A stretch of DNA of 64,000 bases from Pseudomonas sp. S35. Its GTDB lineage: Bacteria; Pseudomonadota; Gammaproteobacteria; Pseudomonadales; Pseudomonadaceae. The translations under genes were made by a program, and so were the position numbers. Of the stretch, positions 26,602 through 35,824 are shown piece by piece. Position 1 is the stretch's first letter. Every line of letters starts with the position of its first letter. A model generated the notes under the pieces. That model searched no databases, was not told the origin of the DNA, and saw nothing but the letters and a program-made list of their open reading frames with translations. The DNA lies in the NCBI RefSeq assembly GCF_009866765.1, contig NZ_CP019431.1, forward strand, positions 3,038,001-3,102,000, written 5' to 3'.

Positions 26602-27213
26602 ATGAAACTGTTGCATATCGATTCCAGCATCCTCGGCGACAACTCGGCTTCCCGTCAGCTCAGTGCCGGTGTGGTGAAGGCCTGGCAGGCTGCCGAACCA
26701 GGTGTAGAAGTGACTTACCGTGACCTGGCCAGCGAAGGCATCAACCACTTCTCCGGCGCCACCCTGGGTGCGTTGGGCACTGCTGCCGAACTGCGCGACG
26801 CCGCGCAAAAGCACGAAGCTGAGCTAAGCGCTTCGTCCCTGGCTGAATTCCTCGCTGCCGACGCCATCGTGGTTGGTGCGCCGATGTACAACTTCACCAT
26901 CCCGACCCAACTCAAAGCCTGGATCGACCGTATCGCCGTCGCCGGCCAGACCTTCCGCTACACCGAAGCCGGCCCGGAAGGCCTGTGCGGCAATAAGAAA
27001 GTCATCATCGTCTCCACCGCCGGTGGCTTGCATGCGGGTCAGGCGTCGGGTGCGGCCCATGAAGGCTACCTGAAACTGCTGTTTGGCTTCCTCGGTATCA
27101 CCGATATCGAAATCGTGCGGGCCGAAGGCCTGGCCTACGGTGATGAAGTGCGCAGCAAGTCCCTGAGCGACGCCAACGTAGTGATCAACGAACAATTGTT
27201 CGCTGCCGCGTAA
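26602..27213 (+). CDS. azoR: FMN-dependent NADH-azoreductase
   Basis: A 203-residue flavodoxin-fold enzyme. [18 protein letters not shown] is the FMN phosphate-binding N-terminus, [36 protein letters not shown] the isoalloxazine and substrate site, and STAGGLHAG a second flavin contact. AzoR enzymes reduce azo compounds and quinones by two-electron steps and protect against thiol-reactive electrophiles. It has a GGAG ribosome site before the ATG, and the divergent LysR gene is its likely regulator. Confidence 0.93.
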   Translation: MKLLHIDSSILGDNSASRQLSAGVVKAWQAAEPGVEVTYRDLASEGINHFSGATLGALGTAAELRDAAQKHEAELSASSLAEFLAADAIVVGAPMYNFTIPTQLKAWIDRIAVAGQTFRYTEAGPEGLCGNKKVIIVSTAGGLHAGQASGAAHEGYLKLLFGFLGITDIEIVRAEGLAYGDEVRSKSLSDANVVINEQLFAAA

Positions 27214-27424
27214 GGCTTGTGTAAATATCCTCTGCTGTCGGTTTCAATCTGAAGCCGAGCGCCTAAACTCTGTATTCTGCTCGCCTGAACGCGACCGGAG
27301 TACGGAGTTTTTTCGTTTACCCGCTGTCTTCTTTGATATGGCCCAGGTTGTGCAAGCATGGGTTCAATACCCCGGACTTTTCATTCGACATGTCGGTTCT
27401 CACGCAGCAAAGGTGGACATCCCC

Positions 27425-28462
27425 ATGATGCGTCTTTGTGCTGTTATGGTTCTTTCCTTGCTCGGTGGCCTGATTTCAGTGCATGCCGCGCCTGCGCCGC
27501 ACCCCCATTGGAGTGTCGGCTTTCATCGCATGACGTTTCTCGACCCGCTTGACCTGCAGCCGATGAAAGCCGTGGCGTTCTATCCGTCCACCGGCCTTGA
27601 GCACACCACGCAGTTGGGCGCCTATCACGTCGCCGCCACCGAAGATTCGAAGATCGCCATCGGCCGTTTCCCGATGCTGATGCTGTCCCATGGCAACACC
27701 GGCACGCCGCTGGCCTTGCATGACCTGGCCACGTCCCTGGCACGCAAAGGCTTTGTGGTGGTCGCCGTGTTGCACCCTGGCGACAACTACAAGGACCACA
27801 GCCGCCTGGGTACGTTGAGTAACTTGTACGGGCGGCCGATCCAGATTTCCGAAGCGATCACCGCCACCCTGGCCGACCCTATGCTGTCGCCGTTCGTAGA
27901 CATCGACCAGGTCGGGGTCATCGGCTATTCCGCCGGCGGCGAAACCGCGTTGATCCTGGCGGGGGCCAAGCCGGATTTTGATCGTCTGCGCCGTTATTGC
28001 CAGGAGCGCCCGGAAGACCGCGACGCCTGCACCACCAAAGGCGAATTGGTGGTGGACCGTGATGATTTGCAGCCACAATCCGACCCGCGTATCCACGCCT
28101 TGATGTTGATGGCGCCACTGAGCCTGATGTTCGGGCGTCACACCCTGGCCGACGTGCATGTGCCGGTGCTGCTCTACAGCGGCGACGGCGACAAGTTGGT
28201 GGCCGTGGACAAAAATGCTGCGGCCCTGGCGCGCAAGCTGCCGCAGCCGCCGAACTTCAAGCTGTTGGCCGGGGCAGGGCACTTCGTGTTCATGGCGCCG
28301 TGTGACAGCGACCAGATGGCCGCCATGCCGGCGATCTGCACCGATGCCGATGGTGTCGACCGCGAAGGCATCCATCGTGATCTGGTGTCCGAGGCCGGGC
28401 GCTTTTTCGCTCACACCTTAAGTGAGCCATCTCGCGCTGGCCTTCAGACGGCGGATCAGTAA
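27425..28462 (+). CDS. secreted alpha/beta hydrolase, dienelactone hydrolase-like
   Basis: A 345-residue protein with a signal peptide of about 20 residues (RLCAVMVLSLLGGLISVHA, cut before APAPH). The hydrolase core has PMLMLSHGNTG, the nucleophile GYSAGGE and a late LAGAGHFVF holding the histidine. This pattern is that of the platelet-activating-factor acetylhydrolase/dienelactone hydrolase-like proteins of proteobacteria. It probably cleaves an ester in the periplasm; the substrate is unknown. The ATG at 27425 begins the signal peptide. Its 3' end overlaps the convergent transporter gene by seven bases. Confidence 0.82.
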   Translation: MMRLCAVMVLSLLGGLISVHAAPAPHPHWSVGFHRMTFLDPLDLQPMKAVAFYPSTGLEHTTQLGAYHVAATEDSKIAIGRFPMLMLSHGNTGTPLALHDLATSLARKGFVVVAVLHPGDNYKDHSRLGTLSNLYGRPIQISEAITATLADPMLSPFVDIDQVGVIGYSAGGETALILAGAKPDFDRLRRYCQERPEDRDACTTKGELVVDRDDLQPQSDPRIHALMLMAPLSLMFGRHTLADVHVPVLLYSGDGDKLVAVDKNAAALARKLPQPPNFKLLAGAGHFVFMAPCDSDQMAAMPAICTDADGVDREGIHRDLVSEAGRFFAHTLSEPSRAGLQTADQ

Positions 28463-29631
28463 GCGCGGCGCTTGAGCAGCAAGGTCACGCCCAGTGCCGT
28501 GACCGACAGCAAGGCTGCGCAAAAGAAGATCCAGCCATACCCCAGGTTGAGCGCCACAAACCCCATCAGCGGCCCGGCAATCGCCAGCGCCAGGTCAAAA
28601 AACACCGCATACGCACTCAACCCTGCGCCACGGCTGCTGTTGGGGACTTGTTTGATGGCTTCCACACCCAGCGCCGGGTACACCAGCGACAGACCAAAGC
28701 CAGTCAGGCCGGCGCCGATCAAGGCGACGCCGGTGGATGGCGCGAGCCACAACAGGGTGAGGCCCAGGGTTTCAATCAGCATGCAGGCGATGGCGGCGCT
28801 GAAACCGCCAAAGCGGCTGATGGCCGAAATAAACACTAGGCGCGACAGGATAAAGCACACGCCAAACACCGTGAGGCAGTATGCGGCGCCTTGCCAGCCG
28901 CGATTGAGGTAGTAGAGCGTGATAAAGGTGGTGAGGGTGCCATAGCCAATGGATGACAGGCACAAACTCGCCCCAAACGGTGCGATACGGCCGAACACGG
29001 CCCAGAACGGCAGCCGCTCGCCGCGTACCACGGGGACTGACGGTTTATTGCGAATCAGCACCAAACCCAACGCCGCCAGCACTGTCAGCGCCAGGCCCAG
29101 GCTGTTGTAGCCATATTCCGCCACCATCACCACCCCGAGCGGCGCGCCGATGGCGATGGCGCCGTAGGACGCAATGCCGTTCCAGGAAATCGACCGTGCC
29201 GTGTGCTCGGCGCCGACCTGGCCCATGCACCAACTGATGGTGCCCACGCCGATCAAGCCTTGTGCCACGCCGAGCAACAGCCGCGCGACGATCAGAATGC
29301 CCAGGCTCAGGCTGGGCGTGCTTTCGACCAGGGTTGCGAAAAACGTCAGCACACCACTGACCAGAATGCCCGCCAACCCCAGCACAATCGCGCGCTTGGT
29401 GCCGACGTTGTCCGACATGCGCCCGGCCATCGGCCGGCTGAGCAGGGTCGCCAGGTACTGCGAGCCGATGGTGATCCCCGCCACCACGGCGCTGAAACCC
29501 AATTGTTCGTGCACATAGCCTGGGATTACCGCAATCGGCAGGCCGATGCAGATAAAGGCTATAAAGGTATAGAACACGATAGAGACGATCTGCAGGGTGA
29601 CCGACAAGGAGGAGGGGGCAGCGGTAGACAT
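28456..29631 (-). CDS. MFS transporter, YhhS/YfcJ type
   Basis: A 391-residue transporter with twelve predicted helices. The N-terminus (IVSIVFYTFIAFICIGLPIAVIPGYVHEQLGFSAVVAGITIGSQYLATLLSRPMAGRMSDNVGTKRA) includes the MFS loop RPMAGRMSDNVGTKR and fits the UPF0226 (YhhS/YfcJ) group of drug or metabolite exporters. The ATG at 29631 matches the family start. The substrate is unknown. It is followed by a convergent hydrolase gene and preceded by a REPIN. Confidence 0.85.
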   Translation of the reverse strand: MSTAAPSSLSVTLQIVSIVFYTFIAFICIGLPIAVIPGYVHEQLGFSAVVAGITIGSQYLATLLSRPMAGRMSDNVGTKRAIVLGLAGILVSGVLTFFATLVESTPSLSLGILIVARLLLGVAQGLIGVGTISWCMGQVGAEHTARSISWNGIASYGAIAIGAPLGVVMVAEYGYNSLGLALTVLAALGLVLIRNKPSVPVVRGERLPFWAVFGRIAPFGASLCLSSIGYGTLTTFITLYYLNRGWQGAAYCLTVFGVCFILSRLVFISAISRFGGFSAAIACMLIETLGLTLLWLAPSTGVALIGAGLTGFGLSLVYPALGVEAIKQVPNSSRGAGLSAYAVFFDLALAIAGPLMGFVALNLGYGWIFFCAALLSVTALGVTLLLKRRAY

Positions 29632-29702
29632 GGGCACTCGTTCGCGGGCGGGCGGTGAGGGCCATGATGGCATAACCCGACTTTGACGCCACCGCAATAT
29701 CA

Positions 29703-29796
29703 ATGTGGGAGAGGGCTTGCCCCCGATAGCGGAGTGTCAGTCAACGGATATATTGACTGAGACACTGCTATCGGGGGCAAGCCCCCTCCCACATTT
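29703..29796. repeat. REPIN between MFS and ABC-F genes
   Basis: AATGTGGGAGAGGGCTTGCC with following CCCGATAGC (29703-29731) is matched by an almost exact complement at 29768-29796. A smaller palindrome around GTCAGTCAAC/GTTGACTGAC-like sequence fills the core. It can fold into one long hairpin. Confidence 0.88.
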
Positions 29797-29829
29797 TGAC
29801 TTACTTGGCCCTGCAGTTGAGCGTTGTTC

Positions 29830-31416
29830 TTAGAACACGACGCCTTGGCTACGCAGGTAGTCATCATAGGTGCCGCTGAAGTCGATCACGCCGTCGGCGC
29901 TCAACTCGATGATGCGGGTTGCCAGGGACGATACGAACTCACGGTCGTGGCTGACGAAGATCAGCGTGCCCGGGTAGTTCTCCAGCGCCAGGTTCAGCGC
30001 CTCGATGGATTCCATGTCCAAGTGGTTGGTCGGTTCGTCCATGATCAACACGTTCGGCTTTTGCAGGATCAGCTTGCCGAAGAGCATGCGACCTTGCTCA
30101 CCCCCGGAGATCACCTTGACCGACTTGAGGATCTCGTCGTTGGAGAACAGCATGCGGCCCAAAGTACCGCGAATCATCTGCTCGCCCTGAGTCCACTGGC
30201 CCATCCAGTCGAACAGGGTGACGTCGTCTTCGAAGTCGTGCGCGTGGTCCTGGGCGTAGTAGCCCAATTCCGCTGCATCAGTCCACTTGATGGAGCCTGC
30301 GTCCGGGGTCAATTCGTTGACCAGGGTACGCAGCAGGGTGGTCTTGCCGATACCGTTCGGGCCGATGATCGCCACGCGCTCGCCGGCTTCAACCTGGAAG
30401 CTGAAGTCCTTGAACAGTGGTTTGCCGTCGAAACCCTTGGCCATTTTTTCGACCATGACAGCCTGGCGGTGCAGTTTTTTGTTCTGATCGAAACGGATGA
30501 ACGGGCTCACACGGCTCGAAGGCTTGACCTCGGCCAACTGGATCTTGTCGATCGCCTTGGCACGGGACGTCGCTTGCTTGGCTTTCGAGGCGTTGGCCGA
30601 GAAGCGGCTGACGAAGGATTGCAGTTCGGAGATCTGTGCCTTCTTCTTGGCGTTGTCCGACAGCAGTTGCTCGCGGGACTGGGTCGCCACGGTCATGTAC
30701 TCGTCGTAGTTGCCCGGGAACAGACGCAGCTCGCCGTAGTCCAGGTCAGCCATGTGGGTGCACACGCTGTTCAGGAAGTGACGGTCGTGAGAGATGATGA
30801 TCATCAGGCTGTTACGCTGGGTCAGGATGTTTTCCAGCCAGCGAATGGTGTTGATGTCCAAGTGGTTGGTCGGTTCGTCGAGCAACAGCACTTCAGGATC
30901 GGAGAACAGCGCCTGGGCCAGCAACACACGCAGTTTCCAGCCTGGAGACACTTCGCTCATCGGGCCAAAGTGTTGTTCCAGGGGAATGCCCAGGCCCAGC
31001 AGCAGCTCGCCGGCACGGGATTCGGCGGTGTAGCCGTCCATCTCGGCGAACTCGGTTTCCAGCTCGGCCACAGCCATGCCGTCGTCTTCGCTCATTTCCG
31101 GCAGCGAGTAGATACGGTCGCGCTCGGCCTTGACCTTCCACAGCTCCTCGTGGCCCATGATCACGGTGTCGAGCACGGTGAATTCTTCGTAGGCGAACTG
31201 GTCCTGGCGCAGTTTACCCAGGCGCACATTCGGCTCCAGCATGACCTGGCCGCCGGACGGATCAAGGTCGCCGCCGAGGATTTTCATGAAGGTCGACTTG
31301 CCGCAACCGTTGGCACCGATCAAACCATACCGGTTGCCGGCGCCGAACTTGACCGAGACGTTCTCGAAGAGCGGCTTGGCGCCGAACTGCATGGTGATGT
31401 TAGCTGTGGAGATCAA
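29830..31416 (-). CDS. ABC-F family ATPase, YbiT-like
   Basis: A 528-residue soluble protein with two ABC ATPase domains and no membrane helices. Domain 1 has [11 protein letters not shown], a long linker ([25 protein letters not shown]) and [15 protein letters not shown]; domain 2 has [27 protein letters not shown] and [16 protein letters not shown]. This is the ABC-F plan; the N-terminus ([23 protein letters not shown]) fits YbiT. ABC-F proteins bind the ribosomal E site and modulate elongation or rescue stalled ribosomes. A single gene, well conserved. Confidence 0.93.
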   Translation of the reverse strand: MISTANITMQFGAKPLFENVSVKFGAGNRYGLIGANGCGKSTFMKILGGDLDPSGGQVMLEPNVRLGKLRQDQFAYEEFTVLDTVIMGHEELWKVKAERDRIYSLPEMSEDDGMAVAELETEFAEMDGYTAESRAGELLLGLGIPLEQHFGPMSEVSPGWKLRVLLAQALFSDPEVLLLDEPTNHLDINTIRWLENILTQRNSLMIIISHDRHFLNSVCTHMADLDYGELRLFPGNYDEYMTVATQSREQLLSDNAKKKAQISELQSFVSRFSANASKAKQATSRAKAIDKIQLAEVKPSSRVSPFIRFDQNKKLHRQAVMVEKMAKGFDGKPLFKDFSFQVEAGERVAIIGPNGIGKTTLLRTLVNELTPDAGSIKWTDAAELGYYAQDHAHDFEDDVTLFDWMGQWTQGEQMIRGTLGRMLFSNDEILKSVKVISGGEQGRMLFGKLILQKPNVLIMDEPTNHLDMESIEALNLALENYPGTLIFVSHDREFVSSLATRIIELSADGVIDFSGTYDDYLRSQGVVF

Positions 31417-31436
31417 TTACTTTACCTATCAATAGC

Positions 31437-31720
31437 TTAGGGTGCGCTTATTTGAACTGGGACCAATGTGGGACCAATCTGGAGCTTTTGCATTTCGCTC
31501 CAGTCCGAGCTTGAGTTGATCCAACGCGCATAAGTCAAGAGCAGCATCTGCACACAAAGGCGAAGCTGCTGGGAGATGAAGGCGGGGTTCATGCCAGACA
31601 TAATGCGTATTGTCGCATAGGTGTGACGACAGTTGTATGGCGGCCGACGATGGATATTCAGAGCTTTGAGCGTTGCGACCCACTCAATCGCCGTTTTACC
31701 GGGCTTGGCTGGCGCGAACC
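31437..31720 (-). pseudogene. tyrosine integrase C-terminal remnant
   Basis: Read leftwards in the frame ending at the TAA at 31437, the sequence gives RRPPYNCRHTYATIRIMSGMNP, then AFISQQL and TYARWINSSSDWSEM before a stop. CRHTYAT holds the catalytic arginine and TYARW the tyrosine of phage integrases. The segment normally reading QLGHSVQ has become QLRLCVQ, and there is no intact N-terminal part or start. It marks an old prophage or island. It lies just downstream of the ABC-F gene's start. The left limit of the remnant's 5' side near 31720 is approximate. Confidence 0.8.
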
Positions 31721-31813
31721 TGATCAGGCCCTGCGGTACCGAAAACCGCCTGGGCGTTTTTAGCGAGGGGGGCGCGGCGATAAAAGTTGATAAGCGTTCG
31801 TATTCGCATTTAA

Positions 31814-31831
31814 GATACGTAATAACATATC
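31814..31831. promoter_or_regulatory. candidate Zur box before rpmJ2
   Basis: GATACGTAATAACATATC is an inverted repeat matching at seven of nine pairs and contains ATAACATATC, close to the gammaproteobacterial Zur half-site. It lies 20 bases before the start of the zinc-free-type L36 gene, which Zur represses in many bacteria. Confidence 0.6.
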
Positions 31832-31850
31832 AACTCAAGGCGCCTTACCG

Positions 31851-32006
31851 ATGAAAGTGTTGTCCTCACTCAAAGAAGCGAAAAACCGTCACCGCGACTG
31901 CCAGATCGTGATGCGCCGAGGGCGGATCTACGTGATCTGCAAATCCAATCCGAAATTCAAAGCGCGTCAGGGCAGTGCGAAGAACAAGAACAAGGGCAAA
32001 GGTTGA
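31851..32006 (+). CDS. rpmJ2: 50S ribosomal protein L36, type B (zinc-free paralogue)
   Basis: A 51-residue basic protein, [20 protein letters not shown] then [20 protein letters not shown] and a lysine-rich tail. It matches YkgO-type L36: it keeps the ribosomal core but lacks the CxxC...CxxxxH zinc ribbon of the usual L36 (only C17 and C30 remain). Such paralogues replace zinc-binding L36 when zinc is short, releasing zinc. The usual partner, B-type L31 (rpmE2), is not adjacent. A Zur-like box precedes the gene and a hairpin follows. Confidence 0.93.
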   Translation: MKVLSSLKEAKNRHRDCQIVMRRGRIYVICKSNPKFKARQGSAKNKNKGKG

Positions 32007-32024
32007 GCCAGGCGTTGCCAGATG

Positions 32025-32055
32025 CAAGCAGCCCGGCGCTGGGCCGGGCTGCTTG
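32025..32055 (+). terminator. hairpin after rpmJ2
   Basis: CAAGCAGCCCGGC pairs with GCCGGGCTGCTTG over thirteen bases with a short loop; only TTG follows, so it is a strong hairpin with a weak T-run. Confidence 0.65.
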
Positions 32056-32078
32056 TTGATCACGTTGAGCGGGGGGAC

Positions 32079-32888
32079 TTACAGCGTCTTGAATGTCAAA
32101 GCGACCTTTCGGTCGAAAAAGCTAGGATCTGTCGCGATCACCTTGCTTTCTGGGACGCCCATCGACACACCCCGCACCGTGAAATACGCGCCTTCGACTT
32201 TGACTTTTTTGTTAATGAGTTGCTTCCAGATGGACGCTTCCCCTTCGGGCAGATTATCTCGCATGTCTACGATCCCGATTCCGTTTTGCTCGCCACGGTT
32301 GGTGAGGGATTCGAGATACAGCCAACCAAGCCACGGGCCGCTACCTTGCTTAACGTAGCCAAGCAACCTTTCGTGACGGATAGGAAGGTTATCTGGCACG
32401 CCCTCGATCTTATAGTTCGGGTCACCCTCGACAATGTAATCTGCTGACGTGATCGGCATTTCGCGAGCAATATCCTTGGCATATTGCAGGGTCCGATCGC
32501 TTGCGCCTCCGGCCCGTTTGAACGCTGCGCCAATGGCGTCGTTTTTTAGAAAAATGGCATAAGTTTCAAGGTTTATTTTTGACATAAACAAAACCACGCT
32601 GGCTGTCCGCTCGGCCTTGAAGTAGCTGTACAGCGTTTGATCCATACTGTAGCCAGCCTTTTCGAACGCTTTGTTCATATATTTGGCATAGACGTAAGAT
32701 TGTTCCGCAGTAGGGAAGGCAAATGTCGGAACCCGCGCCATGTCGCTTTTGAAATCATCTTCGTAGTCGTCCTTGAAGGCGTTGACGATCTTCTGCGATG
32801 CAGCCATGTCCAGAGGGGCTGCGACTTGGGCGGCTTGAACATTGGCGCACAGGCAAAAAAAGCATGACGCTAGAAACAGTCGAATCAT
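32079..32888 (-). CDS. secreted protein of unknown function
   Basis: A 269-residue protein that I do not recognise. It starts with a clear signal peptide (MIRLFLASCFFCLCANVQA, cut before AQVAAP). The mature part is rich in charged residues, with KIVNAFKDDYEDDFKSDMARV, aromatic-rich helices (YVYAKYMNKAFEKAGYS), and a C-terminal part with repeated beta-like segments (LGYVKQGSGPWLGWLYLESLTNR, KVKVEGAYFTVRG). No catalytic motif, lipobox or membrane helix is seen. Its G+C is lower than that of neighbours, and it lies in a patch beginning with an integrase remnant, which suggests transfer. Confidence 0.7.
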   Translation of the reverse strand: MIRLFLASCFFCLCANVQAAQVAAPLDMAASQKIVNAFKDDYEDDFKSDMARVPTFAFPTAEQSYVYAKYMNKAFEKAGYSMDQTLYSYFKAERTASVVLFMSKINLETYAIFLKNDAIGAAFKRAGGASDRTLQYAKDIAREMPITSADYIVEGDPNYKIEGVPDNLPIRHERLLGYVKQGSGPWLGWLYLESLTNRGEQNGIGIVDMRDNLPEGEASIWKQLINKKVKVEGAYFTVRGVSMGVPESKVIATDPSFFDRKVALTFKTL

Positions 32889-33069
32889 GAGGCATCCTTG
32901 AGGCAGTTCGGCTGGCGATTCTCCATGCGGCCAGCGCTAATATTCACGGCGCTGTCGACGGGCGAATGCGTAGGAGTCATCGGAGGATCGGCTGAGTGTG
33001 CAAGATCTTTAGGCGCGCTTGTATGATAGTTTGGCGTCTGAATATCGGTAGGAATAGAGGGGTGTCGGC

Positions 33070-33462
33070 ATGGAGCATTTACCCAGCGGTGCGCGCAAAA
33101 TTCTTCGAGACGGCCTGCGAGCGTTTGATAAGAGCCTGTGGGACTTAATCTCATACTCTCGGGATTCTGATGTTTTGAAATATGATCCGGGGTTTCTAAC
33201 TACCAACGAAGGGCTGCACCTTCGCGCGCGCAAGTATTTGGATGAGCTTAAAGACACGTTGAGTAAAAACCACGTGTCACACCCTTATTTTGAAAAGGCT
33301 TTTGAGTGTGGGTTGCACAATGTCAATAAAATAAAAGTGGGGCAGTCCAGGTCTCATCTGCGTTGGCACTTGAACAACGCTCGCTGCGAGTTGATTAACG
33401 AAATGACAAAAGACCGCACTAACGTTCGGATTGAGATCGCTTACCTGCACCCACACATGTAG
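33070..33462 (+). CDS. hypothetical protein, 130 aa
   Basis: A 130-residue soluble, mostly helical, basic protein without a recognised domain: ARKILRDGLRAFDKSLWDLISYSRDSD, then TTNEGLHLRARKYLDELKDTLSKNHV and a histidine-containing C-terminus. No signal peptide. A+T content is higher than the surroundings. It lies in the integrase-remnant patch, divergent from the secreted protein gene. A plain ATG with GGTGTCGGC before it gives a weak ribosome site, so the start is uncertain. Confidence 0.6.
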   Translation: MEHLPSGARKILRDGLRAFDKSLWDLISYSRDSDVLKYDPGFLTTNEGLHLRARKYLDELKDTLSKNHVSHPYFEKAFECGLHNVNKIKVGQSRSHLRWHLNNARCELINEMTKDRTNVRIEIAYLHPHM

Positions 33463-33479
33463 TTGTGCGAATGCCCACA

Positions 33480-34718
33480 TCAGGCGGTCGTAGTACGGCA
33501 CGCAAAAGAGGGTTTGGCCAACGTCTCCGGCATCGCCAGTGCTAGCAGCGCCAACGCCACGCTTGCGACCCCGGCCAGGGTCAGGAACGCCGCGTTGTAG
33601 CCGGCCTGCTGTACCACGAAACCCGCCAGGCTGCTGCTCAAGGCGGCGCCCAGGCCAAATACCGTGGACAGCGCGCCCAGACTGACGTTGAAGCGCCCGG
33701 TGCCTTGGGTCAGGTCCTTGACGATCACCGGGAACAGCGCGCCGAAGATCCCTGCGCCAATGCCGTCGAGCATCTGCACGGCCACCAGCCAGTACGGATC
33801 GTTGGACAAGGTATACAGCACGCCGCGCACCGGCAGGATCATGAACCCAGCCAGCAACAGCGGCTTGCGTCCCCATATGTCAGCCTTGGCGCCCACCAGC
33901 CAGGCCACCGGCACCATGACCAATTGTGCGGCGACGATGCATGCCGACGTCAGCGGCGTGGCCATGTGCAGGTTGATCTGCGATAGCTTCTGACTGACCA
34001 GCGGCAGCATCGCCGCATTGGCCAAGTGAAACAGCGCGCAGCAGATAGCGAACAGCAGCAGTGGGCGGTTGGCGAGCAGTACCTTCATGCCGGACGGCTG
34101 CGCATGCTCGCAATGATGGGCCGGGTCGAAGCCGCGGGCGACGTCATGGTCGATCGCCGCAGCCGAGACGCAACTGACCGCTACCACGCTGGCCACCGCC
34201 ATAAAGGCCATCAGGTAAAACACCACCACTGGCCCGAACAGGTAGGCCAGGCCGCCGGCCAGCAGCGCGGCGACAGCATTGCCAGCGTGGTTGAAGGTTT
34301 CGTTGCGTCCGGTTCGGCGGGTAAATGCACGCGGCCCGGTGATCCCCAGGGAAATGGCGGAAATCGCCGGGGCAAACACCGAGGCGGCAATAGCACTGGC
34401 GGCTTGGGTCAACGCCACCCAACCGAACGAACTGACAAATGGCAGCAGCAGGCAACTGGCCGTCACCAGCAGCGCAGCGATGCCGATCACCGCGCGCTTG
34501 CTGCGGGTACGATCAATCAGCGCGCCGGCCGGGCCCTGGGTGATCAAGGCGGCGATACCCGCCAGGGTCATCACCACGCCGATGCTGGCTGGGTTCCATT
34601 GGTGCACCGCCAGCAGGTAAATCGCGAGGTAGGGGCCAAGACCGTCGCGTACATCGGCCAGGAAAAAATTCAGGCTGTCCAGGGACAGGGCATTGCGCAG
34701 ATCGGAATGAGTAGCCAC
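33480..34718 (-). CDS. MFS transporter
   Basis: A 412-residue transporter with about twelve helices. FFLADVRDGLGPYLAIYLL and PAGALIDRTRSKRAVIG (the conserved loop between helices 2 and 3) identify the major facilitator superfamily; a second such loop, VGAKADIWGRKPLLLAGF, starts the second half. Related proteins are often annotated as drug or sugar efflux. The substrate is unknown. It is divergent from the methyltransferase gene. Confidence 0.83.
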   Translation of the reverse strand: MATHSDLRNALSLDSLNFFLADVRDGLGPYLAIYLLAVHQWNPASIGVVMTLAGIAALITQGPAGALIDRTRSKRAVIGIAALLVTASCLLLPFVSSFGWVALTQAASAIAASVFAPAISAISLGITGPRAFTRRTGRNETFNHAGNAVAALLAGGLAYLFGPVVVFYLMAFMAVASVVAVSCVSAAAIDHDVARGFDPAHHCEHAQPSGMKVLLANRPLLLFAICCALFHLANAAMLPLVSQKLSQINLHMATPLTSACIVAAQLVMVPVAWLVGAKADIWGRKPLLLAGFMILPVRGVLYTLSNDPYWLVAVQMLDGIGAGIFGALFPVIVKDLTQGTGRFNVSLGALSTVFGLGAALSSSLAGFVVQQAGYNAAFLTLAGVASVALALLALAMPETLAKPSFACRTTTA

Positions 34719-34871
34719 GGCGAGGTCTTCTGGAACGCGTTCAACGACTGAGCGCGGATTGGTTTAGTGACTCGCGTGTATCGGGATAAGTTTCGTACAA
34801 GGTTTGGGGTTTTAATCGGCATGCACTTGGCTTACTTTCTACGCCCCGCGGTTATGACTTCTGGAGACGCA

Positions 34872-35684
34872 ATGGACATGCCCTCAGCTCAACAGGCGAT
34901 TGCCTGCAACAAGCAAGCCTGGGATCAATCAGCCGACCTGCATAAAACCACCGACACCTGGAGTGCCTTGCTCAAATCGGTCGGCAACCCCGGTTTTTCT
35001 TGCCTGGATCCGACCCTGACAAGGGTGTTGCAAGACATCGGTGTTGGCGGCAAGCAGGTGGTGCAACTGTGCTGCAACAATGGGCGCGAAACCCTATCGC
35101 TGTTGGGGCTGGGCGCGAGCTCGGCGGTGGGTGTCGATCAATCCCCCGCGTTCCTGCAGCAGGCGCGTGAATTAGCCTGCGTTTCGCCCCACAGCCCTGA
35201 ATTTATCGAAAGTGATATCCACCATTTACCGGCGCACTTGCAGGGGCGCTTCGATATTGCCTTGGTGACCATTGGGGTGCTTGGTTGGATGCCGGATGTG
35301 GCCCTGTTTATGCAGCATGTCGCCAGCACCCTTAAGCCTGGCGGTGCGCTGGTGATGTATGAAACCCACCCGTTTCTAGAGGTATTTGACCCCAGGGCGC
35401 AGAACCCGCTGTTACCCGCCAGCTCCTACTTCCAGCGCGAACCTTTTGTGCTACGTGAATCAATTGTCTATGAAGGCCAGGCCGAAGTAGCGGGGCCTAC
35501 TTCCTATTGGTTCGTGCACACCTTGGGGGAGGTGGTCAGCGCCGCGATTTGCGCCGACCTGCAGATCAGTCACTTGCAGGAGTACGCGCACTCTAATCGG
35601 GAGGAGCTCTACGATCAGTACGAGGGCCAGCCTGCGCAGTTGCCACTGTGCTTCACCCTCACCGCCGTTAAACGGCCTGCTTGA
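34872..35684 (+). CDS. class I SAM-dependent methyltransferase
   Basis: A 270-residue methyltransferase. The SAM-binding glycine-rich part is VVQLCCNNGRETLSLLGLGASSAVGVDQSPAFL, followed by FIESDIHHLP and DIALVTIGVLGWMPDVALFMQHVASTLKPGGALVMYETHP. The acceptor is unknown. The ATG at 34872 has GGAG nearby and begins at the usual N-terminal helix (AQQAIACNKQAWDQSADLH); longer starts at 34767 would add about 35 unusual residues. A bidirectional terminator follows. Confidence 0.82.
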   Translation: MDMPSAQQAIACNKQAWDQSADLHKTTDTWSALLKSVGNPGFSCLDPTLTRVLQDIGVGGKQVVQLCCNNGRETLSLLGLGASSAVGVDQSPAFLQQARELACVSPHSPEFIESDIHHLPAHLQGRFDIALVTIGVLGWMPDVALFMQHVASTLKPGGALVMYETHPFLEVFDPRAQNPLLPASSYFQREPFVLRESIVYEGQAEVAGPTSYWFVHTLGEVVSAAICADLQISHLQEYAHSNREELYDQYEGQPAQLPLCFTLTAVKRPA

Positions 35685-35702
35685 AGCGGTTTTCACCCGC
35701 GC

Positions 35703-35730
35703 AAAAAAAAGCCCGCGAGGATAGGCGGGC
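35703..35730 (-). terminator. terminator for the leftward TIGR03067-like gene
   Basis: GCCCGC (35711-35716) pairs with GCGGGC (35725-35730); on the - strand the stem is followed by eight T. It also lies just after the rightward methyltransferase gene. Confidence 0.8.
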
Positions 35731-35824
35731 CAAGGGATTCACTGGAGTAGGTAGCCTTCACCCTATAGGCCTGAAAGTGAAGGTTGTGTGAAAAGCATGT
35801 CACACGTTCGTAGCGTGCAATCAA

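Noticed and set aside
31429-31683. An 84-codon frame with an ATG start over the integrase remnant
   Set aside because: The integrase motifs (CRHTYAT, TYARW) are in a different frame; this frame has no recognisable content.
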